NCBI GenBank assembly: GCA_023421505.1
Contig: JAEZTJ010000020.1
Span: 22,305-86,304, forward strand
DNA from: Bacillota bacterium
GTDB lineage: Bacteria > Bacillota > Clostridia > Lachnospirales > Lachnospiraceae
DNA: 64,000 nt
Direction of reading: 5' to 3'
Shown here: positions 8,041 to 17,199 of the stretch, in pieces
Layout: each line of letters starts with the position of its first letter
Position numbering within the stretch: the first letter of the stretch is position 1
Made by a program: the position numbers and the translations under genes
The notes under the pieces: generated by a model
What the model was told of the DNA's origin: nothing
Database searches by the model: none
What the model saw: only the letters and a program-made list of their open reading frames with translations

Positions 8041-10395
8041 TTATACTTTGAGCTTATTCAAAGCCACATAGGTCTGTCCCAGACTGATTGCACCATCATT
8101 CGGCGGGACAGCCATATTTAAATAAATAATAAAGTCCTTTTGTCTTAGTAGCTTCAAAGTCTGCTCCGTAAGTATTGTGTTCTGGAATACACCGCCGCTT
8201 AAAGCTACTTTTGAACATTGATACCTGTTTTTTAGTTTCATGCATATCGTAGCAATTGCCTCTGCAATGGCATAATGAAAGCCTAGGCTTAAGGAACCCT
8301 TACTTTTCGTATTTTTCAGTCTGCAAAGTGTTTCGAAGACAGGCTTTGCATCAATTTCCAACCTTTCTTCCTTTTCAATGATTGTAAAGGCTAGTTCTTC
8401 CGGTACTACAAGATTTCTACGAGCCGTAACCGCCTCTTTCTCCAATAATACGGCACATTCCCCTTCATAATGGTTGTAGTGGGCTACGTCAAGTATAGAT
8501 GCTGCCGCATCAAATAATCTTCCTATACTGGAAGTCATAACCGTATTAATTTTATTCTCTATCGCAGCCTCAAGAATTTTGCTGCGTTCATCCTCAACAT
8601 ATTTATTAAGACCGGCGTCTATAAGATAACAGGCAGCCGTCTTTTTCGCATCCTTCATCGATTCATCTCCACCCAGTATAGGCGTGTACTTAAGATGAGC
8701 TGCCCGTATAAAGTCAGCTCCTTCACAGATTAGAAATTCTCCACCCCAGATACAGCCATCCGTCCCGTAACCGGTTCCATCAAAGGCTATTCCGATTATC
8801 CTTTCCTTTAAATCATGCTCCGCCATTACTGAAGCAATATGGGCATGATGATGTTGTACCATAAGTAAGGGAAGACCAAGCTCCTTAGCAAACCGGGAGG
8901 AATGATAGTTCGGATGGAGGTCACAGACAGCATAGGAGGGAGCTATTTTTAATAAGCAGGTTAAATCCTCGTAGGCTTTCTTAAATTCCTGCATAACCGC
9001 AGCTTCTTCAAGATCACCGAAGGCTTGAGACACGACGGCATTACCAGCCTTATATAGGGTAAATGCTGCTTTTAAATCTCCTCCGGCGGCAAATATCAGC
9101 TTGTCTTGTGATATTTGAAGATGGTTATCCGTTTTCTGCGGTCGACTATCTTGAATAGTATGAGAAGCACTTTCTGTCTGTTCGGTTTGATTCATAAAGA
9201 TAGGATATGGAACATAGCCTCTGCTTCTTCTGATCAGCTGGAGCTTTCCATCAATAATCTTCGCAACAGAATCATCCACTGATCTTACTATTCTTCTTTT
9301 GTTATATAATACGCCTTGTAAATAAGGAGATTTTATGGATAGCATGGTAGCATCCTCTCTGATAATTGGTTGATTTGAGAGGTTTGCGCTGGTCATAATT
9401 AAGGGGCCGCAGCTTTCGGTAAGCAGTACCTGCAAAGGGGTATATGGTAAAAAAGCACCGCAATAGAGACTCCCATTATTGGTGGAAGGGGCCATCGTAT
9501 CCTGCTTTAAATATAATAGTACGATTGGTCTTGCCTTCGTCTTTAGATATGCACTTTCTTCCTCTGATATCGTACAATACTTCTCAATCTCATAAAGAGA
9601 AGGAAACATTACTGCAAAGGGCTTTTCCTCCCTGCCCTTTAATTTACGAAGCCTTTGAACCGTCTCTTCCAAAAAGGGAGAGCATACCAGATGATAGCCT
9701 CCAATTCCCTTTACAGCAAGTATACCACCTTTCTTTAAAAGCAGCACGGCCTTTTTCAAAGCATCGCTGTGATAAAGCTCTGTTACTGCCTGATCGCTTC
9801 CGGTTCTGTCCGATAATATTAAGTATGGGCCGCAATCATTACAGGATATCGTCTGCGCGTGAAACCGTCTGCTCTCCGGTGAAAGATACTCCTGCTGACA
9901 AGTTGGACACAGTATAAAATCCTTCATCGTTGTTGTATGTCTGTCATAAGGTAATGCCTCCATAATTGTATAGCGCGGCCCACAGGACATACAGCTTAGA
10001 AAGGGATTCTGATACCGTCTGTCAGTTACAGCCATTAACTCCTCCTGACATTTTTGGCAAACGGGCAAGTCCGGCACAACGATTGCTATCTCATCGCTTA
10101 CTTTACTAGTAAGGATTATAAAATCATCAAATTCCTGGAAGGGAATATCTTCAACTTCAAGCTTAATTATTTCACTGCCATTTGAATTATCTTCCCTTAG
10201 CTGCTTGATAAAAAGCTTTAAATCCTCCTCTGCGGCACAAGCGATGATTTCGACATAGCCTCCAACATTTCGTACCCTGCCCTTAACCTTATATATTTTT
10301 GCAATACGATAAACAAGGGGTCGAAATCCAACCCCTTGTACAATACCATACACCTTTATCTTTTTCGTTATCAATTTATTTTTTCCATTATCCAT
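8041..10395 (-). CDS. hypF: Carbamoyltransferase HypF
   Basis: Makes the carbamoyl-adenylate from carbamoyl phosphate and ATP and transfers the group to HypE. The 784 residues show the expected order: acylphosphatase domain (about 10-95, with YGIVQGVGFRP), a zinc-finger region with four CxxC pairs (CQKC, CMSC, CPTC, CNDC; about 110-190), a YrdC-like domain (about 205-395, KGIGGYHLVC) and a Kae1-like domain with HHHAHIASVMAEH, AFDGTGYGTDG and ALSGGVFQN. Between YrdC and Kae1 parts is a Gln/Thr/Ser-rich linker of about 30 residues that looks inserted relative to typical HypF. Its start overlaps the end of hypB by 25 bp. Confidence 0.95.
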   Translation of the reverse strand: MDNGKNKLITKKIKVYGIVQGVGFRPLVYRIAKIYKVKGRVRNVGGYVEIIACAAEEDLKLFIKQLREDNSNGSEIIKLEVEDIPFQEFDDFIILTSKVSDEIAIVVPDLPVCQKCQEELMAVTDRRYQNPFLSCMSCGPRYTIMEALPYDRHTTTMKDFILCPTCQQEYLSPESRRFHAQTISCNDCGPYLILSDRTGSDQAVTELYHSDALKKAVLLLKKGGILAVKGIGGYHLVCSPFLEETVQRLRKLKGREEKPFAVMFPSLYEIEKYCTISEEESAYLKTKARPIVLLYLKQDTMAPSTNNGSLYCGAFLPYTPLQVLLTESCGPLIMTSANLSNQPIIREDATMLSIKSPYLQGVLYNKRRIVRSVDDSVAKIIDGKLQLIRRSRGYVPYPIFMNQTEQTESASHTIQDSRPQKTDNHLQISQDKLIFAAGGDLKAAFTLYKAGNAVVSQAFGDLEEAAVMQEFKKAYEDLTCLLKIAPSYAVCDLHPNYHSSRFAKELGLPLLMVQHHHAHIASVMAEHDLKERIIGIAFDGTGYGTDGCIWGGEFLICEGADFIRAAHLKYTPILGGDESMKDAKKTAACYLIDAGLNKYVEDERSKILEAAIENKINTVMTSSIGRLFDAAASILDVAHYNHYEGECAVLLEKEAVTARRNLVVPEELAFTIIEKEERLEIDAKPVFETLCRLKNTKSKGSLSLGFHYAIAEAIATICMKLKNRYQCSKVALSGGVFQNTILTEQTLKLLRQKDFIIYLNMAVPPNDGAISLGQTYVALNKLKV

Positions 10396-11021
10396 GCTGC
10401 TACTTTATCATAACCCTCTTCCGTTTTACCGGATACCTTAATTACGGGAGCTGTTTTATTTAAAGCCCTAACACCCTTCATAAAGAATTCCTCATCAAAT
10501 TCTACATATGGTAAAAGGTCGCATTTATTCAGTAATATGATATCTGCTTTTTCAAAAGCCAGAGGATATTTATAGGGCTTATCGCTTCCCTCTGTTACCG
10601 TTGCTATTAACATTTTTGCATGCTCACCAATCATGAATTCAGCAGGGCATACCAGATTTCCTATGTTCTCAATAAATAATACACCATTACTAAGCTTTAA
10701 TTCCTCAACCGCATTCCCGATTAAAGGCGAATCAAGATGACACGCTCCGCCGGTATTGATCTGAATTGCTTTAATTCCCAGTGCTTGTAAGGCCTTCGTA
10801 TCAAAATCCGCTTCTATATCACCTTCAATAACATAAGGTGTAGTCTTCGCAAGACGCTTGATTATTTGTACCAGTGATGTAGTTTTTCCCGCTCCGGGAG
10901 CTCCCATTACATTAATCGCATAAATACCCTTCTTGGTTAAGGACTTGTTTATTTCAGCAGCTACCTCATCATTTTTGTCGTACACAGACTGCATGATCTC
11001 AATTTCTTTCGTTTCTGACAT
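10371..11021 (-). CDS. hypB: Nickel-insertion GTPase HypB
   Basis: SIMIBI-class GTPase that, with HypA, inserts nickel into the hydrogenase large subunit. The 216-residue product (ATG at 11021 behind AGGAGG) has the P-loop GAPGAGKTT, switch regions with EGDIEADFD, the metal-binding CHLD motif (GGACHLDSPL) and the guanine-specificity motif NKCDLLPY. It lacks the N-terminal histidine-rich nickel-storage stretch seen in some HypB proteins. A frame extends 24 codons further upstream to 11093, but no ribosome site supports it and those codons run into a degenerate repeat. Confidence 0.95.
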   Translation of the reverse strand: MSETKEIEIMQSVYDKNDEVAAEINKSLTKKGIYAINVMGAPGAGKTTSLVQIIKRLAKTTPYVIEGDIEADFDTKALQALGIKAIQINTGGACHLDSPLIGNAVEELKLSNGVLFIENIGNLVCPAEFMIGEHAKMLIATVTEGSDKPYKYPLAFEKADIILLNKCDLLPYVEFDEEFFMKGVRALNKTAPVIKVSGKTEEGYDKVAAWIMEKIN

Positions 11022-11102
11022 AACAAACCTCCTCTCTTTGATAAATACATTTACTAATGCGAAATAATATAGTCCTGTTAGTTGTATAAACAACTAAGTA
11101 CC

Positions 11103-11215
11103 AACGACTTCATACAGTTGCTCATCAAACCATGTTCTACATCACTTTGCTATAAGTAGTGTTTGTGCAAATTAGAAGCTATATTGTTCGAGGAGCTTTT
11201 AGCATTCCAATCCTA
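11103..11215. repeat. Degenerate copy of the GGGAGTCAAAAGCC repeat family
   Basis: Lies in the hypA-hypB gap. The stretch from CACTTTGCTATAAGTAGTG to GAGGAGCTTTTAGCATTCC is similar to the better preserved copy at 45973-46073. Just to its right (11053-11100) are traces of the MITE-like end (ATGCGAAAT...) as well. It is inside the operon, so it would be transcribed. Confidence 0.55.
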
Positions 11216-11270
11216 ATAATGTAGGAATATAATTTCTTTTGCTGTAAATCCTTTTATACACTTTCTGAGT

Positions 11271-11609
11271 TTATATTTCTATAGATTTAATATAAAATTC
11301 CTGTCCAATTTTCGTTGGAAGCCCCTGCCCCTTGCAAAGAGGACATTCAAAGGAAAAAGGCTTTCTGGTAAAAAGCTCACCACAGCTATTGCATTTTAAT
11401 TTGGGCACGATTCGTTCTATGTTAAGCCTTGCCTTTTCGCATACACTTCCCTCAGCTATCAGATCAAAATATAATTCAATCGAGCTTGCCACATAACCGC
11501 AGTAGTCCCCGACAACCAGATTGATTACCTTAACTTCCTCTGCATTATTCTTTAACGCATATTCTCCTGCTATTTCAATGATTCGTTGGGTGATTGGGTA
11601 TTCGTGCAT
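11271..11609 (-). CDS. hypA: Nickel metallochaperone HypA
   Basis: Nickel carrier acting with HypB in the cytoplasm. 112 residues; begins MHEYPIT, with His2 as the expected nickel ligand, and has a zinc site made by CNSCGELF and CPLCKGQG (CxxC pairs at about residues 74 and 91). The start overlaps the 3' end of echF by 40 bp, so it belongs to the hydrogenase transcript. Spacing to hypB is longer (about 250 bp) and is filled with degenerate repeats. Confidence 0.94.
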   Translation of the reverse strand: MHEYPITQRIIEIAGEYALKNNAEEVKVINLVVGDYCGYVASSIELYFDLIAEGSVCEKARLNIERIVPKLKCNSCGELFTRKPFSFECPLCKGQGLPTKIGQEFYIKSIEI

Positions 11610-11941
11610 TTTATAAATTCATCCCTTACCTTACCATAGGACGGCGAAGTATATTGGTTCTCCATCCTGAGACATTTTTTCGGACATACTTCATTGCAAT
11701 AATTACATTGTATGCACGAAAGCCGTTCAATACTCCAGGAAGTTCTTGATTTATCCACTTTTATTGCTCCGGTTGGGCATCTTCTTTCACACATACCGCA
11801 GAATATACAGTCATCTATAGAAATTCCTACCTTACCTCTTGTTCGTTCATACTTTTCTTTCTGCTTTATGGGATAAAGTACCGTATATGGCCCATGAAAC
11901 AAGTTTTTTATTAATGTCCTTGACATCCTTAATAATGACAT
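11570..11941 (-). CDS. echF: Ech hydrogenase, polyferredoxin subunit EchF
   Basis: NuoI-like electron-transfer subunit of a membrane-bound energy-converting hydrogenase, passing electrons from ferredoxin to the small subunit. 123 residues with two [4Fe-4S] motifs, CIFCGMCERRCP and CIQCNYCNEVCP, in the arrangement found in EchF/NuoI. ATG preceded by AGAGG. It follows echE by 36 bp and overlaps hypA. Confidence 0.92.
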   Translation of the reverse strand: MSLLRMSRTLIKNLFHGPYTVLYPIKQKEKYERTRGKVGISIDDCIFCGMCERRCPTGAIKVDKSRTSWSIERLSCIQCNYCNEVCPKKCLRMENQYTSPSYGKVRDEFIKCTNTQSPNESLK

Positions 11942-11977
11942 AGTTTACCTCTATTCTTACGCCGAAAATGGCATATC

Positions 11978-13057
11978 CTATCTCTCCGTGCAGCTGATGC
12001 AGGGATCGATGGTGAGAATTAATATGGGCACATCTGCAAGGGAACAACCCTTCAGCGTTTCAAGTAAAGCAGGTATATTCGCAAAGGTAGGTGTTCTGAC
12101 TCTCACGCGGTCCAAATATTTTGTTCCATTTGCTTTTGCATAATATACTACCTCCCCGCGTGGCTGCTCCACCCGCGTAAAATATTCCCCTTTAGGCATA
12201 CCGATTACCTTAACCTTGATATCACCCTCCGGCATATGATCGATACATTGACTAATTAAATCAATTGACTGAAACATTTCTTTTATTCTGACAGCAGTTC
12301 TGGCATAACAGTCACCGTCGGTTTTAACGATCGGTTTAAAATTCAACTTGCCATAGGCAGCATAGCCCTGCGTTCTCATATCCATCTCGATTCCACTGGC
12401 TCTTGCCATCGGACCTACTGCTCCCAAATCAAAGGCAGCCTGCTTTGATAATACACCAACGCCCTTCGTCCTAAGCTTTACTGTAGAATCGTTTAAGAAA
12501 ACCTTGGTAGTCTCTTTTAATTCTTTCTCCATACCCTGAAGTATAGATTTTATCTTTTTTAAGGTTTCAAAACTGATATCTCTTCTTACACCGCCAATAT
12601 CACATACTGAAAATATAACGCGTCCACCTGTAGTTTCTTCGAAGATATCAAGGATCTGCTCTCTTAGCTTCCAGGACTGCATAAATAAGCTCTCAAAACC
12701 GAAAGCATCTGCAAGTAACCCAAGCCACAATAGATGACTATGAAGACGTGAAAGCTCTGCCCAAATTGTCCTTAAAAATTCTGCACGCTCCGGAAGCTTA
12801 ACCTCCATAATACTTTCTATTGTCATACAATATCCCATACCATGCATGAATGAGCAAATGCCGCAAATTCTCTCAGCCACATAAGTATATTGTAGATAAT
12901 CCTTCTTTTCGACCAGTCTTTCCAGTCCTCTATGAATATAACCAATTCTGGGTATTGCCTCTACTACGGTTTCATCCTCCAGCACTAAATCCAGATGAAT
13001 TGGTTCGGGGAGCACCGGATGCTGGGGACCAAACGGAACTATTGTTCTTTTTCCCAT
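11978..13057 (-). CDS. echE: Ech hydrogenase, large [NiFe] subunit EchE
   Basis: Catalytic subunit of group 4 [NiFe] hydrogenase, 359 residues. The nickel ligands are seen as ERICGICSFMH near residue 63 and DPCISCTER at the very C-terminus. The protein ends three residues after the last ligand cysteine, so it has no cleavable C-terminal extension; this agrees with what is known for EchE and CooH and with the absence of a HycI/HyaD-type protease gene here. NuoD-like features such as FGPQHP and PRIGYIHRGLE occur at the N-terminus. It starts directly at the echD stop. Confidence 0.95.
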   Translation of the reverse strand: MGKRTIVPFGPQHPVLPEPIHLDLVLEDETVVEAIPRIGYIHRGLERLVEKKDYLQYTYVAERICGICSFMHGMGYCMTIESIMEVKLPERAEFLRTIWAELSRLHSHLLWLGLLADAFGFESLFMQSWKLREQILDIFEETTGGRVIFSVCDIGGVRRDISFETLKKIKSILQGMEKELKETTKVFLNDSTVKLRTKGVGVLSKQAAFDLGAVGPMARASGIEMDMRTQGYAAYGKLNFKPIVKTDGDCYARTAVRIKEMFQSIDLISQCIDHMPEGDIKVKVIGMPKGEYFTRVEQPRGEVVYYAKANGTKYLDRVRVRTPTFANIPALLETLKGCSLADVPILILTIDPCISCTER

Positions 13058-13420
13058 CTATTTACCCTCCCCATTGCTATTGTTTTTCATATTAAATGGT
13101 GTCTGTACCGGTATTTTATATAACGTATTATTAAAATCAAGATTGATATTCTTGATTTTAACGCCAAATAATTCTTTAATTTCATTTTCATATAAAAATG
13201 AATAAGGATAAATGATGCTGATACTGGAGACTTCCGACTCATCGTCTGTGATAAAGCGCAAGGTCAATAATTCATACTCCATATCAAAGGAATAGCTTAG
13301 TTCTAGTCCTTCTTTATTCGTGCAGGTTATCGCTACCAGACGATAGCCTTCATTTTTAAGTGTCAAAGCTTCCGTCAACAAATCACCTGCTGTGATCTCT
13401 TTGATTATCTGCTGCCCCAT
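13058..13420 (-). CDS. echD: Ech hydrogenase subunit EchD (NuoC-like)
   Basis: Peripheral NuoC/30-kDa-type subunit, 120 residues with the ATG at 13420, which has GGAGG six bases upstream; an extension to 13447 has no ribosome site. The family signature is the C-terminal SFLYENEIKELFGVKIKNI. It joins echE (stop and start adjoin). A deleted MITE-like element lies just upstream, between echC and echD, so it is inside the operon. Confidence 0.88.
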   Translation of the reverse strand: MGQQIIKEITAGDLLTEALTLKNEGYRLVAITCTNKEGLELSYSFDMEYELLTLRFITDDESEVSSISIIYPYSFLYENEIKELFGVKIKNINLDFNNTLYKIPVQTPFNMKNNSNGEGK

Positions 13421-13447
13421 TATAACCTCCATCTGTGTATAAATCAC

Positions 13448-13528
13448 TTAGATAATTGCGAAACTACATTATTTTTTCTATTGTATCCGTAGTAAATACC
13501 TATCGGTTTTGAGTTTCGTATATACCTA
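13448..13528 (+). repeat. MITE-like element, copy d (internally deleted)
   Basis: Both terminal repeats are kept (TTAGATAATTGCGAAACTAC at left; GAGTTTCGTATATACCTA at right) but most of the central palindrome is gone, leaving about 80 bp. It lies between echC and echD in the hydrogenase operon. Confidence 0.65.
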
Positions 13529-13560
13529 TGTATATATTACACTGTATAATAAAAATCTTA

Positions 13561-13995
13561 CTACTTCTTCTTGCGTGCATTCTTTTGTTTTTCTCCCAAT
13601 ATTTCAAGAGCCTTTACTACACCATCTATAATAGCTTCCGGACGGGCTGCACAGCCGGATACATATACATCTACCGGAAGAACCTTGTCTACACCGCCTA
13701 CTACATTATAGCAATCTGCAAAAATACCACCAGAATTCGCACAAATACCAACTGCAACAACAACCTTCGGTTCAGGCATCTGCTCATAAAGCTGTTTTAC
13801 TACGGGTATATTCTGTTCATTTACGCTGCCCGTTATTAATAGGATATCTGCATGCTTAGGATTACCCGTATTAATCATTCCAAAGCGTTCCACATCATAT
13901 AATGGAGTAAGACATGCCAGTACTTCTATATCACAACCATTACAGCTGGTTCCGTCGTAATGAAGTATCCAAGGTGATTTCTTAACAAATTTCAT
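13561..13995 (-). CDS. echC: Ech hydrogenase, small subunit EchC
   Basis: NuoB-like small subunit carrying the proximal [4Fe-4S] cluster. 144 residues from the ATG at 13995, which has GGAGAT upstream; the frame could extend eight codons but without support. Cluster ligands are seen in YDGTSCNGCDIEV, VAVGICANSGG and YVSGCAARPEAI. The lysine-rich tail KNARKKK is unremarkable. Order echA-B-C-D-E-F matches that of Ech operons in clostridia and methanogens. Confidence 0.94.
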   Translation of the reverse strand: MKFVKKSPWILHYDGTSCNGCDIEVLACLTPLYDVERFGMINTGNPKHADILLITGSVNEQNIPVVKQLYEQMPEPKVVVAVGICANSGGIFADCYNVVGGVDKVLPVDVYVSGCAARPEAIIDGVVKALEILGEKQKNARKKK

Positions 13996-14115
13996 TGTAA
14001 TCTCCATTCTTGCGCACATTTCATGCCCCGCTTTACGAGACTATGCACTTCATTTTTAAATTCTCATAATCTCTAGTTACGATTTTATTGTAAATAAATC
14101 GTAAACAGCAGAATA

Positions 14116-14976
14116 TTATCTAAAATAGGATAGTATAATCAGATTAATGGTACCCATCACTCCTGTTACAATCCATGCAGAATTTAAGGCCTGCTGCCAT
14201 TTTAAACGAGCCGCTGCATTATCGATAACGATTTCCAGAAAGTAAACCAAAGCGCAGGCTATTACTGCCAGCACATTACTGATCGGAGTTGCAGTAGCAA
14301 AGAATACATAAACAAGCGTTAATGAGATAATCACCTCATACCAATGGGTAACTTCTATAACAGCCAGATCTCTTCCGGAATATTCGGTAGTGATTCCCTT
14401 AACAATCTCCTGATGTCCGTGATGGGACATGCTTAGATCAAAGGGCGATTTTCTTAATTTGAAGGCCAATATAAATATCAAGCCGATAAAAACTCCTGGA
14501 AGATAGATAATCGCAGGTCTATGCGCCGAGATGATATCCTTAATGAAAAAGCTGCTGTCAGCATAATATAATCCTACACAGGTAAGTAATACCATCGGCT
14601 CATATGCCATAATCTGTAGTAATTCTCTCTCAGAACCTATCGTACTATAGGGTGAGTTTGATGCATAACCGCCTAATACAAAGAATACAGACCCCAGTGT
14701 AAGTGCGAATATTGCAAGTAAAATATCTCCGCCAGAAAGCAGGATTACTGTTGTAAATGCAGCAAAAATCAGGGATACATATACAAAGAAACGATGCATT
14801 AAATTAACCTCAATAGATTCCTTATGAATAAGCTTTAATACATCATAAAAGGGTTGTAATAAAGGCGGGCCCTGTCTTCCCTGTAACCGAGCAGATAAAA
14901 TACGATCTACACCAGTAAGAAAGCCACCAACTAATGGTGCTAATAAAAGAATTAAAATAACGACTAATATTATCAT
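14116..14976 (-). CDS. echB: Ech hydrogenase, membrane subunit EchB (NuoH-like)
   Basis: Integral membrane subunit, 286 residues with about eight hydrophobic segments, coupling hydrogenase activity to ion movement. Family motifs: DRILSARLQGRQGPPLLQPF near residue 25 and the loop ERELLQIMAYEPM with the conserved glutamates, then FDLSMSHHGHQEIVKG. Its ATG at 14976 abuts the echA stop at 14977, indicating coupled translation. Confidence 0.94.
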   Translation of the reverse strand: MIILVVILILLLAPLVGGFLTGVDRILSARLQGRQGPPLLQPFYDVLKLIHKESIEVNLMHRFFVYVSLIFAAFTTVILLSGGDILLAIFALTLGSVFFVLGGYASNSPYSTIGSERELLQIMAYEPMVLLTCVGLYYADSSFFIKDIISAHRPAIIYLPGVFIGLIFILAFKLRKSPFDLSMSHHGHQEIVKGITTEYSGRDLAVIEVTHWYEVIISLTLVYVFFATATPISNVLAVIACALVYFLEIVIDNAAARLKWQQALNSAWIVTGVMGTINLIILSYFR

Positions 14977-16884
14977 TTACGTCAATCCTCCAATGAGAAG
15001 TATTACACCAACAACCAATATACCGATAGAAATAAGATTACTAATGAGGGATAATCGCTTCACACCAAAATAGCTTTCCATATACCAGTTTCGTAATTCT
15101 ACCTTGCGTACTTCACCAATAGAGCCATAAAAGGTTTCATTATCCCCTGTATTTTCACCAGCCATGTAAATCGGTGTTATCCTTCTCTTATCCTTTTTAT
15201 AGATAGGAATGAAGCTTATAGGCAATATAATCAGCATACTAAGCATATAAAGCATTAATTTAACGTCATTTGCTCCAATCGGTACAAGAGCCTCACTGCC
15301 AAATATATTAGTGAGATAAGGAATTAAAGCATACCTAGATATGAGCGGAAAGCTAAAACAAGAAACTACTACCATCACTGCTAAAGCAATAATTGGTAAT
15401 TCCTCATCCAGATGGAAGGTATGCTTTGTCTGGTTTTTCGCATTTGCCTTTGATACCAGCTTGCCCATCCACTTTGTCCAATAAAATAAGGTTGCCGCGC
15501 TGCCATAGGCAAGAATAATCACTGTCAATATATTATCTGAATCTATAAATGCCTTCATGGCTACCCATTTTGATATTAGCATTCCAAATGGTGCCAAAAA
15601 CATACCAGCAATTCCGATCATCATAAAAAAAGCAAGTTTTCTGGATACTCCGAAGAGAACATCCATATTCTCCACATCTCTGCTTCCGATTTGATGCTCG
15701 GTAGAGCCTACGGATATAAACAGAAGCGATTTAGATACTGCATGGAAAATAATTAATAATATAGCGGCCCACAGGGATTCCTGGGTTCCGACGCTGGCGC
15801 ATATTACGATAAGCCCTAAGTTTGCTAACGTCGAATAGGCAAGAATTTTTTTTGCATCGCTTTGCGAGATAGCCATCAAGGAGCATGCCAAAAATGTGAT
15901 TCCACCAACCAAGGTAACAATTCTGCCAACTGAAGTATCCCCAAGTAACGGAGCTAATCTGATTATGAGATATACTCCGGCTTTTACCATCGTAGCCGAG
16001 TGTAATAGGGCTGAGGTTGGCGTTGGTGCTACCATCGCACCAAGCAGCCAGGAGGAGAAGGGGAGCTGTGCCGATTTTGTAAGTGCCGCAATCGACAGCA
16101 GGAAAACAGGTACAAGTAAAGCAGCTTCTGGCTTCATTTGAATTAATACAGATAATTCCAGTGTATTATAATTCATTCCGATTAGTATGATCGCCGCTGC
16201 GAAGGCCAAGCCTCCGCCCAAATTAATGCCAAGAGCTCGAAAGGAATTGTTTTTCGCTTCCTTCGTCTTCGTATATCCTATCAATAAAAAGGAACAGAGT
16301 GTTGTTAATTCCCAGCAGAAATAAATCCAGGTTAATTGATTACTTAAAACAATGCCAAACATCGCTGATAAGAATAAAAACAAAATTGAAAAAAAGAAGC
16401 TTTTTCTCTCCTTATATTTATCATGATGAATATGGTACCACTTCATATAGCCAACTGCATAAATGCAAATAAGACTTCCAACCAGTCCAATGATTAAAAG
16501 CATAATCGCAGAGAGCTTATCTAGAATAATACCGGTCTGAACTTCTATATCACTTTTCCAGACAAATTCGAAGCCAAGCATAAAAACAGTCTGAAGAAGG
16601 GATAATGCAGATACAAAAATCTTCTTGTTTTTGATACCTGTTATAATAATATAGATCGATAAAACCACTTCCACCGCTGCAATTATGTAATCTATTGTTT
16701 CTTCATATTGGTAGGAAAAAGATAAACCATTCTTAAAATAACGGAACACCACTATGACGGTCAATATAGCGGTTAATGCTGCAGCAGCCCTTACTATAAT
16801 ATTTCTTATCTTATCATTTCTGATCAGAAAGACAATCATCGCCGCAACTAATGGAAATAAGATTAGTACTGAGACTTCATTCAT
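14977..16884 (-). CDS. echA: Ech hydrogenase, membrane subunit EchA (NuoL-like)
   Basis: Mrp-antiporter/NuoL-like subunit, 635 residues, roughly 15 membrane segments; the proposed ion-translocating part of the complex. Conserved features include FCWELTTLCSFLLIGY with the key glutamate, the lysine-containing LTKSAQLPFSSWLLGAM, and APTPTSALLHSATMVKAG. It is the first gene of the unit, with AAGGTGA before the ATG. About 110 bp of leader separates it from a consensus promoter, and that leader has a hairpin followed by nine T residues. Confidence 0.94.
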   Translation of the reverse strand: MNEVSVLILFPLVAAMIVFLIRNDKIRNIIVRAAAALTAILTVIVVFRYFKNGLSFSYQYEETIDYIIAAVEVVLSIYIIITGIKNKKIFVSALSLLQTVFMLGFEFVWKSDIEVQTGIILDKLSAIMLLIIGLVGSLICIYAVGYMKWYHIHHDKYKERKSFFFSILFLFLSAMFGIVLSNQLTWIYFCWELTTLCSFLLIGYTKTKEAKNNSFRALGINLGGGLAFAAAIILIGMNYNTLELSVLIQMKPEAALLVPVFLLSIAALTKSAQLPFSSWLLGAMVAPTPTSALLHSATMVKAGVYLIIRLAPLLGDTSVGRIVTLVGGITFLACSLMAISQSDAKKILAYSTLANLGLIVICASVGTQESLWAAILLIIFHAVSKSLLFISVGSTEHQIGSRDVENMDVLFGVSRKLAFFMMIGIAGMFLAPFGMLISKWVAMKAFIDSDNILTVIILAYGSAATLFYWTKWMGKLVSKANAKNQTKHTFHLDEELPIIALAVMVVVSCFSFPLISRYALIPYLTNIFGSEALVPIGANDVKLMLYMLSMLIILPISFIPIYKKDKRRITPIYMAGENTGDNETFYGSIGEVRKVELRNWYMESYFGVKRLSLISNLISIGILVVGVILLIGGLT

Positions 16885-16934
16885 AATTTTGTCACCTTGT
16901 CTTAGATTTAATGGTAATGAAAATAAAAATAAGC

Positions 16935-16985
16935 AAAAAAAAACAATTTAGCATAGAAAGGCTGTAACCTTAGATACGCCTATGC
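16935..16985 (-). terminator. Terminator-like hairpin in the ech leader
   Basis: On the minus strand GCATAG (16985-16980) pairs with CTATGC (16956-16951), with an inner AAGG/CCTT pair, and is followed after a short gap by nine T residues (16943-16935). It lies between the ech promoter and echA, so it would stop transcription before the operon unless prevented: a candidate attenuator. No known riboswitch consensus was recognised in the roughly 60 bases before it. Confidence 0.6.
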
Positions 16986-17007
16986 ATCATTGATTAATCC
17001 AAAAGCT

Positions 17008-17035
17008 ATTATAGCACTGCAATAATCAATGTCAA
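17008..17035 (-). promoter_or_regulatory. Promoter of the ech-hyp operon
   Basis: Minus-strand TTGACA, 16 bp, TATAAT: a near-perfect sigma-A promoter about 125 bp ahead of echA. It is back to back with the serS promoter, about 110 bp away on the other strand. Confidence 0.75.
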
Positions 17036-17142
17036 GAATTGTTATTTAATAAACAATTATATAAAATTTTCCAAATATAACAGAAATACGACATTAACAG
17101 ATAGGTAATTTTAAGGATAGGTGATTTTAAGGAAGGTTATAC

Positions 17143-17171
17143 TTGAAAATAAGAATAATCAGTAATATAAT
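17143..17171 (+). promoter_or_regulatory. Promoter of serS
   Basis: TTGAAA, 17 bp, TATAAT on the plus strand. Transcription would begin near 17178, about 30 bases before the T-box stem I. Confidence 0.75.
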
Positions 17172-17199
17172 GATTAAACAAATACATGGAATTTACCTT

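Noticed and set aside
11847..12047. Small frame between echE and echF
   Set aside because: It overlaps both genes in another frame and has no cysteine motif.
13528..13839. Plus-strand frame in the echC region
   Set aside because: It is the antisense of echC and has no ribosome site or protein-like composition.
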